A stretch of DNA of 64,000 bases from Camarhynchus parvulus (lineage: Eukaryota; Chordata; Aves; Passeriformes; Thraupidae), in the NCBI RefSeq assembly GCF_901933205.1, contig NC_044600.1:4254501-4318500 (forward strand), given 5' to 3'. Under the pieces are notes generated by a model. That model worked only from the letters and a program-made list of their open reading frames with translations, did no database searches and had not been told where the DNA came from. Numbering within the stretch: the first letter of the stretch is position 1; every line of letters begins with the position of its first letter. A program made the translations under genes and the position numbers. This document shows, one piece after another, positions 1-12,200 of this stretch.

Positions 1-3000
1 TAATTAGGGAAGGCAGCATGAACTTCTGCTTCTGTCACAACCTTCAGTTTATATATGCAGATCTGCTTAAATACACCCAGCATTTAACAGCATCCACAGG
101 CTCTGTCCAAATGCAATTTTTACAGAAAGCAAAAAAAGTTGGGTTTGGTGTTTTTTTAAAGAACAAGGGATATTTTCCATATAAAGCAATATTCAGCAGC
201 TAGCTCGAAAGATCTGGAAGGAATTGACTGACTGGCTGGCTGAGAGACTGGAGAGAATTCATGCCTTTTCCTAAATGCAATTTTATTGAATACACACATC
301 AATTCAGCTGTGTTCTTGATCAAAACCCCTTTGATTTATTACCCTGGGCTCACGCACAGTGGAGCCTTTCCAATTCTTACGTAACTTGTAACAAGGAAAA
401 TCATCAGGTGGGTATTTTTGCCAGTGACGTTCGAAAGCTTTTTAAGAACTATTCAGTCCAAATAAAGAAAAGGCATAATCCTCAGGGCCATGTTCACACT
501 AAGCTGACTCTCAAATACCAGATATTTGTTCTTAAGCTCTTCAGGAGGAAAAAAATCAAAACTGTTTAGAGCGTCAAGAGAAAAGTATCTTCATACTACC
601 ACAATTCAGAAAGAGACAGATGAAACAGGTTTGAAAACACTGGAAAACACCAAGCTTGGAATATTTCAGGCCTCAACTCTCCTAAACTTCAGAGTATATT
701 TGAAATCTAAGGATTGCAGTATTTTGCATCTTTAAGCCTACATGTCACAAACCTGACCTAGAGAAATACAGTAGCTAGATGACAAAATTTCACCAAAAAA
801 AGCACATTTAAAATCGCAACATAGCGATTTTAAATGTAGAAGAAATTCACAGCAGAAATTGACCGACACAGAAAAGGAAAAAAAAAAAAATCCAATTGTT
901 CTGAAAAGAAGAATGCCCCAATTCTGGCTTTATGTGACCTTTGAATGCTTGACTGTGCACGTAGAATGTGTTTAAATGTTGCTTCCCGGCTGAGTTTCCT
1001 CTGCGTCACTGCGATATTCACAGGGATACAGATGGATGTTTTAGATGCAAATACAGGCAGACTTGTGCTGCTTGAATTTACAGATCCTCATCTGCATGAA
1101 CAGGAACTGGGGCGGGATGAGCACCCTGAATTGATGCTTCCCAGGCACCAACTGACACCAAAAGTGTTGGCTGCCATTCCAGGCTGCAGCGTGGGTGGAA
1201 CTGCACTGGGCATAAACTCTTCCACTGGTGTCAGGCCACAGCTCCAGGCTGGGCAGTCCATGGGGTGCTGCCCTTGCTCCATTCTTCTCTCCTGAGAGTG
1301 CCAGATCCACAGGAGCACCAGGATCTGCCCTCTCCAAGCCCCCTGCAGACACTCTCAGCTCCAGGATCCAGCTGGGCTCTCAACAGCTGGAGCACTTCTG
1401 CATTTCTGGTCCTTCATTTCTGCTCCTCATCCTCCCCATCCTCATCCTGCAGCTGTCCCTGGCTCAACTGTGCCAGCCACAGGAATCCTCTCCCCCTCTT
1501 AGCACAAAATTCTGGGGATTCTTCCCCTAAAAATACCCTGTATATCTTCAACTCCATTCACTGCCAGCTCCCACTTCCCATATTCCATTTTCTCTCCTTC
1601 CACACTGCCTCTCTTCTTTTATTTTCCATGTGTGAAAAACAAGAGCTTGTCAGCTCTGCCTCCTCTGTAGCCAGCCGGGAAGCAGATTTGGGAGAGCACG
1701 AGCTGGAAACTTCCAACCTTGCTCGTCTTCTCTCCCCAGACCAGGTCAGGGCTTCACTCACAGATCCCACTCACAAAGGGACAAACTCTTCAGGGAACAG
1801 AAAAATCCACAGCAAGTTCCTAAGTGCCCATGTTGTTCCCCTCCAAAGTGTCCTCCTCCAAATCAGGACCAACATCACTGTCCCCTCACCCCAGTGCATG
1901 TCTGGACAAAGACGAGCCTCCCAAATTCTACCCAATAAGCAAAACCAGTGGGGATATACTTCACCCCGTCACTTCGTTATTTTATTTTTTGTACAGCTAA
2001 AGCAAGGGGCTTTCTCAATCTCAGTGCCTATAAATCCAAGATCTTTCCAGCAGCAATTTTTCAAGATAACTTTTCCAAGATAATTTTCCAAGTGTTATCA
2101 AGACAAAAGCTGGGCTCAAATGATCAATATTTTAAGAGTTCACAGCAGCTGAGAAGGTTCTGTAAGGGGATGTGTCAAGCAATATTAATAGCAAACGAAC
2201 AAACTGCTGAACTAATAAAATTTGATTTAATGCTATGCCATCACCCTTAAATTGACATTCATATATATGAAGTAAATGACTTTATATAGCTCTGCCTTCA
2301 TTACCTATGAATGAATAATAGGAAGTGAAGCCATTCTAACTTTGTCCTCAACACTTGACAGGTGCCATGGAGCTGTGGGATTACCATGGAAGTAATAAAC
2401 AGCATTTTCAGGAAGCTTGCTGGAACCAGACCTGACCACAAAGAGGTTTCTGGAAGAGAAGTGTCATGTAGAGAGAATGGATCACATTTTCAGGCCCAAG
2501 TGTGTGCTCCTTGCTGCCACATTTCCCAACAATTTAACCTCGAGATATGTCACTGATGCTGTTACTGACCAACTTCCCATAAAAGTGACAAAACCCAGAA
2601 GCATCTTAATTAGCTCTGTGTGCTAATGAAAATCTACGTCTTTCTTTAGCTTCATTAATTTTCTCCTTGATGAAGATATAACCACAGCCCCCAGTCATTT
2701 CTGAAGCAGCATGGCTGAGGGATGACCTGGAAGTGCTCATGAGCCCCCAGGTTCAGACCCCCCATGTAATTAATGACATTATTCCACATTCCAGAGTGTC
2801 TGAGCTGAGGACACTGGGACCTTAATTTGTTACATTTATTTTAAAAGAGAAATGCTTTGGCCCAATGCAAGGCAAGTGCTTTTATTTGCTGCACTGGACT
2901 ATGCAAACACAGCTTTATTTTTTTGAGTCAGTGTTTGATGGGAGCCTGTCCTGACAGAAGTGCTGGCTCCAGCACAGACATCCTGGAATACATGTCCAAA

Positions 3001-6000
3001 TTTAACAAAACTTTCAGAACCAAATAAAAAGACAATACAACATATTTTTGGACTTGTGAATCTATCTAGAAGAATCTTCATGGTTTATTCTCAAACCAAA
3101 ATACAGAATTTGCACAATTAAATTCCCGAATCTCTTTGTGCAGTCACAAAAGATCTCTGTGCCAGAATAATTCAGGTGATAACAAACATCTCTGATCTCT
3201 GGGATCAGTAAGAACACTGAGGAGAAAGAACCTCCACCCTTTGTACACGAGGGATTGCGCTGCCTACAAGTGGAGAATTGATGTGCTCAGGGTTCACATT
3301 CCTCCTTGTTGCAGCAAGTGCCAAAGGTTGCGTTCTCCTCTGCCTGGGTTGGAGGGCAGGGACAGGGGAGACTTTTCCAGCTCTCTGCTTCCCAGAGAGT
3401 GTTTTTGCAGTAAGCATTAACTTGCTGCCAAAGATGGCAGAGGGGAAAAACCTCTCACTGTAACAAAACCAAGCAAAAACCCCAAAACCATCAGGAAAAA
3501 AGAGCAATTCTTAGGCAGAGAGTAAAACAGGGAATCAGTATTTCCTTCACTAGAGCCTGAGCACATTGAGGTGAGTTTATTTCAGACAGTTTCCACTTTA
3601 GAAAGGTTAACAAGTCTAATAAGGAAGGAGCAGCATTAACCATGTCTCATCTACAAGCACTGATCTTAAAAGCAAAAGTACAAGAACAAATAAATATAAC
3701 TGAAAGCTCCTTCCTCCATGCTTCTGAGAGTTTATCCACCTTGTACTGTGCACAGGAAGGTCTTAATCACAGATTGACCTTCAAAAAACGACTTAGGTAT
3801 CACAGAAAATCAAACAAACCCTCATGCCAAGGAAGTTCTTGTACAAGTACTACAGGGATATGCCCCATTTGTCCCTCTCTTAAATGCGAAGAAAAAAATG
3901 ACTGAAGAGTGAGATAACGAGCCTGTCTGAGCTAATCAATAGAGAGGAGGTAACCTGTCAGACAAAATTCATGTAATAGCAAGACAGACATTTAAAGTTC
4001 TGTGAAATGAGTCCTTCCCTAAAAGTATCTCTGATCACTTTGAAGCAGAGCTGCACATTAAATTCAGTTCATCATCATATCAAATCCCATCCAGGCACAG
4101 GGTCACAGATGCCTCAGAAGAGTGACTTCCCAGCCAGAATATGTCTAAAAAACTGAAATTTTCTGAATCACATTTACAGCTGTTCTACAGAATGTTCTCA
4201 ATCAACCAAACTCGTGTGGGACAGGCAGAATCCCTGGGTCACATCCTCCCCCCACAAGTGCTAAGGCTTGCAGAGCTGAGAGGGATAGAGAGCTGACAGA
4301 GTAGAATCAAACAAAAAGTGCTACAGATGTTTCAGTGCCAAAATACATTAATTCTTGTTTTGACTTCACTGACATATTTTACTAAAAATCCCAGATATCA
4401 AAAGAACAGCCAAATCCAGCGTGGGTGTTTGGAGTGAAAAGCCCAAACAAATCAGATTTCTGCTCAACCCAATTTCTTCAGCAGCCACGAGTCCATGACC
4501 TAATTCATGAGTCAGAGTTTAGACACCTGCAAGATGCAAATTCCCAAAGTAGAAGGTGGCCTTGGCAACTCACAGAGTTCTTCACAGACAAGCCAAAAAT
4601 CAGATTGCTGCAAGAAGGAAAGGAAAGGGGGAGCATTTGATCTTTTTCAGGGATATTCAGAAGCTTTGGTGATGGCTTCTGTTGGCACCTACTCAGCAAA
4701 GGCTGTGGATCAGTTGATCTGAGGTTTCACCCACATCTCTCCTGCCCCTTTTTCTCCAAGGATGCCACACACAGCACTGCAGCTTCACTTTATGTCATCC
4801 TGTTGACTCTGTAAATCTGAATGATCTTAAATGAGGCTCTTTCCTTCAGCAGTTTGCAGGAATTAGCTCTAGCAGTCAGTGGGGAGCTCAGTTAAAAGTC
4901 AGGTCGTTGGCAGGAATTGTCAATTAAGGCAATTCCCAAACTAAGAATCCATATTTTTATCAATAGGAAATGTACAAAACTAACAAAAGCAGGCAAATGG
5001 GAAGAAATCAAAGAAGAAAAATTCATCAGCCTGTAAATCCTCCTGAAGAAGTTTTTCCCTTCCCTTTCCCCATTTTTATTCCATGTTTCTGTTCCATGTC
5101 TATACCAGATAAATTTATTATGGTTGTTATTGAACAAAGTGAGAGCTAGAAATTTTTATTCACTACCACTTTGCATGCTGTGCCAGATTAAGATAAAGTC
5201 TCTGGCTTCAGCTACATGATGAAAGATATTACTACATCTTAAATCACTATTATTTGGTGTTTTAATTCTGATTTCAAAATGTTTTGCTATTTGATCTGGA
5301 CATAGTTTATCCAAGATTAAATAGGTCTGTGAAGTAACATGAAACAAACAAGAATCTTATCCTATCTAAAGAACTCTATAGCCTAAAGTCCATGAATAAA
5401 ATATGATTACAACTCAACGTATAAGAAAAATCCATCCAGCAAAGCAATAATTCAGTACAAACAAAAGTAAAAACCAAGTTACAAAACATTTCAAAGCCAC
5501 AGGACATCACTCACTCATATGTTTGAAATAAGACCTTTTAAAATACCTAAGATGATTAAATCTTTGACATGGCAGCATGCAAAAGAGGGACATAGGGCAG
5601 ACCTAATGCTTGAAATCCAGTCTCTCTGACAAGGAAACACCAGGCTGGAAGAACTGCAGAGTTCCCAACTACCATTCTTGGTTATTTTAATGCTCTGCAC
5701 AGGTAAAGCTTTTCTTTCAAGTCATCAGACAAGGAGTAAGAGATACCCAATAGTAACATGTCAGTGTGTGTGCTGTCCATAAACCCTCTAAACAGAGCTG
5801 CTGATGAAAAGGTAAATGCAATAACTGCAAAAATACTCTATTGAGCAGGATAAATCAATTCTGTGTCAGCAAAAGCAGCACAATATGAAATAATGTTTCT
5901 GGGGACATTCCCCATGGCTTCTTTTGCACTTCCCTCACAGCCTTTCCCAGTAAAGCCTCAAAAAAGGAAATTCTGCTCTGGTTTATTTTTCATATGAGCG

Positions 6001-6805
6001 AGAGAACAGAACATGAAGGACAGGAGAGATGAGCTGGCTCCTTAAGCTCACTGAGCAAGTGGTTTGCTCTAATAGGATCAAGCAAAGTGTAACTCACAAA
6101 CAATGAGTTACGGGGAAAGGTGAGTGTGCAAAATACAGGTTCCTGTATAAAAGAGCTGTGATGAGAAAAAAGCAGGAAAACCAAGACTGAGGTAGTTCAA
6201 AAAGGTCAGAAGCATGACTTTCCAATTTATGAAACATTTTTCTTGATATTGTTGCGTGATTACCTTTTTCTAAGTTGCCATTTTCCTGAACTTTTAGAAA
6301 TATCACACGAAACAATGACAACCTCAAGCTAAGAAATTAAGATATTATTAATTTCTCCATTAAAATGCATTGTACCACCTATTGCTGCAATTTCTTCTTC
6401 CCGGAACACTACTTGGTAAATGAAAATGTAAATCTGGTCACTTCAATCACTCTCAGCACATATGGAAACACTCAGTGCATCCAGGATCCATGAGGTTTTC
6501 TATCCAACATTTAAATATTAGGAAAAATGAAAATAAAATTGAAAAAAAAAACTTGAAAAGTTCTTCTGTGAGGGTTATAATGGGTATCATTTATAAAGGA
6601 AATGTTGCCATTTACAACCAAATGTTCCATCCCATAGGGTCCTCCCAGGGGCTGGATCCCACCCAAAGAGCAGATGGAGCTGGGGTCTGATCCCACAGAC
6701 ACAGCACAATTCTGATCCTTCTTGATGCCTTGAGATTTTAGCTTCTATATTTTTCATATATTTGTAATCCTGCAGTTCTTTAATAACTCTAAACTCCATA
6801 TAGAG
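1..6805. other. Unique intronic DNA, no gene seen
   Basis: I see no exon, RNA gene or recognisable transposon in this stretch. Open frames are short and lack family motifs. The only structured item I could place is the perfect inverted repeat at 804-837. The part around 2540-2700 is AT-rich with several TAAT-type motifs and could be conserved regulatory DNA, but only cross-species alignment would show that. Confidence 0.5.
804..837. repeat. Perfect 14-bp inverted repeat (hairpin)
   Basis: The arm ACATTTAAAATCGC (804-817) is followed by a 6-nt spacer (AACATA) and then by its exact reverse complement (824-837). The stem is AT-rich but has a GCG closing block next to the loop. It is too short for a microRNA precursor and has no T-run after it. 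Function is unknown. It could be a chance palindrome, a protein-binding dyad or the remnant of a terminal inverted repeat. Confidence 0.85.
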
Positions 6806-7152
6806 TGTTAGTTACTGTCTCCCCATTTTGGGCAGACACAAAAATTCCTCTCCAGGCCTGGGAATCAAGGACTCCTCACTGCCTCTGGCTCTGACAGATG
6901 GAAACCAAAGTGAGTTGGGGGAGCAAACTCGGGGTCAAAGACTTCATTACCTAAGGTTTTAATTGCAACATTAATCCCCAATATGCAAATGGCCCAAACT
7001 TATAAAAGTGTGCAAACCCGTGACCCATCATCCATTTTGGGTGTAGCCCCTGGGGGGCTTCATCTGCCCCAAAGGTCCCTGAAGGCCCTTCAATAAATAT
7101 CACTGCTTTTATTCCCTTAATTCTGTCTGCCCTCTGTTTTTAGGTAGCCCCA
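6806..7152 (+). mobile_element. Solo LTR of an avian endogenous retrovirus (approximate ends)
   Basis: The stretch has LTR-like layout. An octamer ATGCAAAT lies at 6983-6990, a TATA box TATAAAAG at 7001-7008, and a poly(A) signal AATAAA at 7092-7097. The 91-bp TATA-to-poly(A) spacing suits a short R region. A T-rich, CTCTG-containing U5-like tail ends near GGTAGCCCCA. The 5' end is set at a plausible TG (TGTTAG) and the 3' end at a CA, but I found no target-site duplication, so both are estimates. No gag, pol or env remains adjoin it. The family is probably ERVL- or ERVK-related, from memory of passerine LTRs. Confidence 0.65.
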
Positions 7153-7219
7153 AAAGGATCCCCCCAGCACTGAGAGGATTTTGGGAGTGCTGAGCCATGG
7201 TTGGTGCTCTGGCCTGGCC

Positions 7220-7503
7220 AGGGACACCGGGCCTGAGGGGGGACAATAGAGCTGAGGGGGACGCTGGGGCTGAGGGGGACAGACACGAGGGCTGAGGGGG
7301 GACACACACAGGGACTGAGGGGGACAATAGAGCTGGGGGACACTGGGACTCATGGGGGGGACAATAGGGCTGGGGGGGGACACACCAGGCCTGGAGGGAC
7401 AATAGAGCTGAAGGGGGACACCAGGGCTGAGGGGTGGAACACACCAGGGCTGAGGGGGGACAATAAGGCTGGGGGGACACCGGGGCTGAGGGGGGACAGG
7501 GCA
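7220..7503. repeat. G-rich minisatellite, about 18-20-bp unit
   Basis: Degenerate tandem copies alternate between forms like GGGACAATAGAGCTGAGG and GGGACACCAGGGCTGAGG, with runs of 4-8 G between units. The plus strand is G-rich and the minus strand C-rich. Its lack of stops produces proline/serine-rich open frames on the minus strand, which I treat as artefacts. The spacers between G-runs are about 12-16 nt, longer than in canonical quadruplex motifs. The array begins about 70 bp after the LTR end and may have grown from LTR-adjacent sequence. Confidence 0.85.
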
Positions 7504-9160
7504 GGTGGAGGTGGCACCTCAAGCCTGGCTCCAGCCCCAGGCAGGAATGGCTTCATGGCATGAGAGGATTTCACTCCTGGCTCCAGTTTCTGCTGGAATT
7601 GTGTCGTTCCCACCGTGGCTCTGGGCGGATCTGAGATCCAAACACCCCACACCCCACAAACGACCCCAAACCCAAGCCCAGCTCCAGGCATCCCCAGCCT
7701 CAGCCCAAAATGCAAAACCAGCACAGGGAAAGAATTATGGAAATGGATTCACTAGTGTGAAATCATTTCAGGTTGCATTAATCACATTGCACAGTTTTAA
7801 TTGGTCTCTTTTAAAAACTAAAGGTTAAGTGCATTATTTCCCTGAAGTGAGCACCAGCTATTGATTACCTTCAATCTGAAAATTAATTCAGTTATTTCAT
7901 ATATTTTACATATATTAAGATTCTCCCCTTTAAAAGCTTTGAAGAGATCTACTTCAGATAAGACATGTCTATCACATATCCCTCCCTAGTTTATGGCCTC
8001 TGTAATTAAGAATTTAAAGGACTTCAGAAACAAAAAGTTGTCAATTTTATCTTAAACATAGCAGCTGTTTAAGATTGAATTTGGACTTTTCCTTTGCTAT
8101 CCTTTTACCAACAACAAGTTACATTCTCAAATGTAGTTTAAGTAACTTGATAATGTAGACAAATTGACAATATTATTCAGTGTTTCATTTCCCTAAAAAT
8201 ATATCAAGGGGACTAGAAAAATTCAAATTATGACCTTTAACACACATCTAACCATGTTGTTTGCTTCCTGTGAGCAATTTGCAGATTCTAACTTAAAAGA
8301 AAAAAAAATAGGTGCTTGCAAAACTGCTAAAAGTCATTTCCAAAACTTGAATGTCCTTGACTTACTTTAGTCATTTTCAGGGACAGAATGAAAAATTAGT
8401 ATTTCCTCTAGAGGGCTTCAGGATCTGTATTATTTCCCAAGTCAGAGTTAGATTGCACGGAGTGGCTGCACTGGTGAGGGTCACAGAGGCTCCTTGCTGC
8501 TCTGATTCCTCCTGCTTTGGGCAAAAATCCTCACAATTAGTGGAGAGCAGAGGTCAGGCCCTGATGGTCCTGCCATGATTTGTGTCCTCACTTCCCAGTG
8601 CTGCTGTGAGAATCCAGAACTGATGGTTATGTGATTATTGTTACCAGAAATGCTGAAGTTAATAAATTTCAACTTTGTTTTCCTGCAATTTTGCTCCTTA
8701 TGAGAACCAGTACTTTCTTTAGAGTCTTAGTGCCATAGTAACATGAATTCAAAACTTAACAGATCTAAAGCAGTGCACATATGAAAACTGATACATCAAG
8801 TAAATGTTGTTGATGATGATAATGATGTTATTATTATTTTTAATTTTTCTCGAAGACTGTATTGTGATAATCCTGCTAACCAAGTTTCTGATGCAGAATT
8901 TTCATACAAATATAAAATTTAATTAAAATTCAGGACTTCAGACCTAATCACTTTACCATCTCCATGTCTGCCACCAGAAATCCAAGGCTTGATCAGCCAA
9001 GATATTCTGCTCTACATTCTGTCATTTTCCTCTGGTTTTGTGCAAAACTTTGTGCTTTCTATGTCTACCTTACTCCTGAGCCACTGTTATTCAGCAGCTC
9101 CTACTTTTCAGGTTAAATCCTTGACAGTTACAGGAAATCTTTTTTGAGATGCATCTCAAG
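7504..9160. other. Unique intronic DNA, no gene seen
   Basis: Mostly AT-rich, single-copy-looking sequence. I recognise no exon, RNA gene or transposon. The part from 7840 to 8350 is notably AT-rich and might hold conserved noncoding elements, which cannot be tested here. Confidence 0.45.
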
Positions 9161-9272
9161 AAGGGCTTGGACAACACTCTCAGGCACAGGGTGGGATTTT
9201 TGGGGATGGCACTGTGCAGGGCCAGGAGCTGATCCTGGTGGGTCCCTTCTAACTTGACATATTCTGTGATTG
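9161..9272 (+). mobile_element. Old CR1 LINE 3'-end fragment
   Basis: The stretch reads like a CR1 3' end in sense orientation. It has a GGGCTTGGAC block, then GGGCCAGGAGCTGATCCTGG, then GGGTCCCTTCTAACTTGACA, ending in ATTCTGTGAT, which matches the terminal CR1 repeat style. It is diverged and 5'-truncated with no reverse-transcriptase coding sequence left. This is normal for CR1, which is usually inserted as short 3' pieces. Confidence 0.7.
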
Positions 9273-12200
9273 CTTAATTTCATAACTGAAACAGCTGCCA
9301 GTCTGTACAACTCTCCCAACCAAGCACATTTTCTTTTAAAATAGAAGTTTAATTAGATTTATCTCCTGTTTGATGTTTGTCAGATAATTGGAATCTGTGG
9401 AAACCATAACTGGAACTAAAATTCCCACCCAAAGATCTCCCCTTCCATTGAAAAGACTACTGGACACAAAGATATGTGAAAAATATTTTTTTATGAATTC
9501 TGGTGTGATTGTGGATGCTCCTCTCTGTGCTACCAGCCATTATTTAATACAGGAAGCACTGCAGTGATGATTTGTGAGAGCATGGCCTTGATTCAACCAA
9601 GAACTTAAGTGCCTGCCTGACTTCTCTGTAAAATGCTAATCCTGCAATTGATTTCATGGGAATATTCACGATTCAAATCAAACTGAAGTGCTCTGCTGGA
9701 GCGTGGCCAGAGCACGCAGAGCAGTGCAGGGCTGAGCCCAGGCTGCCCAAAGCTTTGGAGATGGTCCCATCCAATTTCACAGATCGAAATTCCTGTCTCT
9801 GGAAGGACACCCCACAGAAAATTTATACCTCACTTAGAGCCTCCTCCATTTTGAAAAATCCCCTACAGGAATTAATGTCTCCCCTGATACTTCCTGCTAT
9901 GCATCAGTGCCAATTTCCTCAGGAAAGATGATTTTTGGTAATGTGTTTACATCTTCCAGAGCTGACCAGTGCACCCCTCTCAATGTTTTTCCACTCTAGG
10001 AACTTGATGTGCTGTGACTTAAAGAAACTACATTCCTTGCGCTTCTAGTAACCTGCTGATTGAAGAAAGATATAAACACTAAAGAAAATTTCATATTATA
10101 TCTCATAATCTATTAATTGTCTTCCTCTGTAATAACCTTTGGAAAGTACTTTAAGAAATTTGTTACAAAACTCTTTAAAATTGTCCATAAATATTAGTTT
10201 GCTCAGAAAAATACTGCATAACCTTTTAGGGACTCACAGTTTTTCAGTGGACTGAAGGGAAAAAAAAAAAAATCACCAGGGGATAAAAATATAAGAACAG
10301 TGGTCTCATTTCAAAGTGAAGTTACTGACCACAAAGAGATGATGAGAAAAAATTCCAGACCATGATTGATGGTTGGGTCAGCTCTGGAGACCTGGAGCCA
10401 GTGAGGAGCCAAGAGAGGTGCAGGTGTCCTGCTGGGCACTTTTCAGCCCAGGGACAGCAATGTGAGACAGAGACATGAAAGAAATTCCTATTTCCATTTT
10501 TCCTGGATGAGTCTGTCTCAGCAAGGTCAGGTTGGTAAATACACCGAGTCTGAACTGAAATCAAAGAGATTTGGCTCTACATATGGAAAGACAAAAGGTC
10601 AAAACAAGTTTCTTCTCCCAGGATTGAAGGAAAAATCCTTGGAGACTTGACTGATAACAGATGGTGCCTCAATGGATGTTTTTTTCATCAGCTTTATGAT
10701 TAAACACCTTCAAAAGGTGCTCAGCTGCCTCCACCTCCCCTTTCAGAGTCAGGAGGAGACAATTCTGTCGGTTCCACTGGCTCCAAAATGAAGTGATCAC
10801 CCATATTTGAATGAGCAATCCAGTGGTGGAGCTCATGAGAGGACAAGTTCAGGGATTTCCCCCTCTCTTTTTGCAGCTATAAATGCCCAATCAAACTCCA
10901 AATTTAATCTAAATGATCTTGTAAGGACTCTCTTCATGCAACTCCAGTTCCATTACAAAAATATCTTTTAAAATAGTGCTAAATAGGCTGAAAACAACCT
11001 GTAACGAGTTTATTTTGCATGTTGGGAAAATGTCACGTTTCTTTGTCAAACAGGTTGTTACATCTTGCTACTACAAAGTTGGCAATTGTGCCATATTTTG
11101 GATATGCTGTGAACACATTTTGATTGGGTTCTGGCAGGCTCCCAGTTAAGCTGAATTACAATGAATGCCAAGAACACATTACAATTTCTCTCAGTAAACA
11201 CGAGGCACAGTTCTCAGGCAAGCAGCCATATGCCATGTTCTCACACACTTCTTTCTCAACCCAAAGAGCTGAATTTAGCTGTTGCTTACGAAAGAAAAGG
11301 GAAAAAAAAAAGACACTCAAAGGATCTCCTCTTATAAGTAAAAAAAGCTGAATTTGTCTCAGTGTTCAAATTCACTGACAGAGAATCAGAGGAGATTCTG
11401 ATCTGTATGGAATGGCTCCTGGAGAAAGGGAATTCCATTTCCAGGGCCTGGGGACAGGGGACAGCAGGGATGTGGTGTCCCTGTGCTGGCTGGAGCAGGG
11501 GTTTGGCTTCCATGGCCACACAAATATTCCAAGGCTGCTGCAAACACCACCAAACCCTGCTGGAGACACCAGGCCTGCCAGTCTGAGGAGGGACTTTAGA
11601 CTGAGGCAAAGCTCCTTTGAGAATACAGATATCTATTTTAGAGAGAATTTTAGAGTTTTAGTTAAAAATGCACAAAGAAGAACCAAGTTGGGAAGAGGCA
11701 GAGTCAGAGTCAGAATTCAGAGTTCAGCCTTGGGTAAGGATCTCATTTCTCACAAAGAATATGGATGTTGTTAATCTTTTTGAACCTCACTGAAATGACA
11801 CCTCTCTTCTTTGAAGCCAGTCCAACAGAGAAAACACAATGGGAGAGACAAAATTCACCTAAAAAATTAAATAAATAAAGAGGAGATATTTTGGAGACCA
11901 GAGCTCCTTCCACAGCTGCAATCACCCTCCTGCTGGAAAGGGTGGTGCTGCTGCTCTCCAGCTCTTGCCTGCACGTTCTGAGGCACTTTCCTTGTTAGCA
12001 AAGCTCAGATCTCATTATAATTCCCTATTTCACAGGTAGGAAAACTGAACCAAAGAGATGTAAAGCAATTTTCATCAAATCACACCAAAGAGCAGCAGGA
12101 GAACTAGAAATGGGCCCTGTGTCTGTTCACAGCTTTCATGTATGGGTTTAATTAACTGGGAAAAATTAGAATCTTCTCTAAGCAGAAGTGAAAGGGAGCT

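Noticed and set aside
1265..2083. 272-codon plus-strand frame, the longest in the window
   Set aside because: Composition is Ser/Pro/Leu-rich with no motif, no splice context or family resemblance, and it lies antisense within the intron; most likely a chance C/T-rich stretch.
7109..7522. Proline/serine-rich minus-strand frames
   Set aside because: They are readings of the C-rich strand of the minisatellite; overlapping frames give similar low-complexity products.
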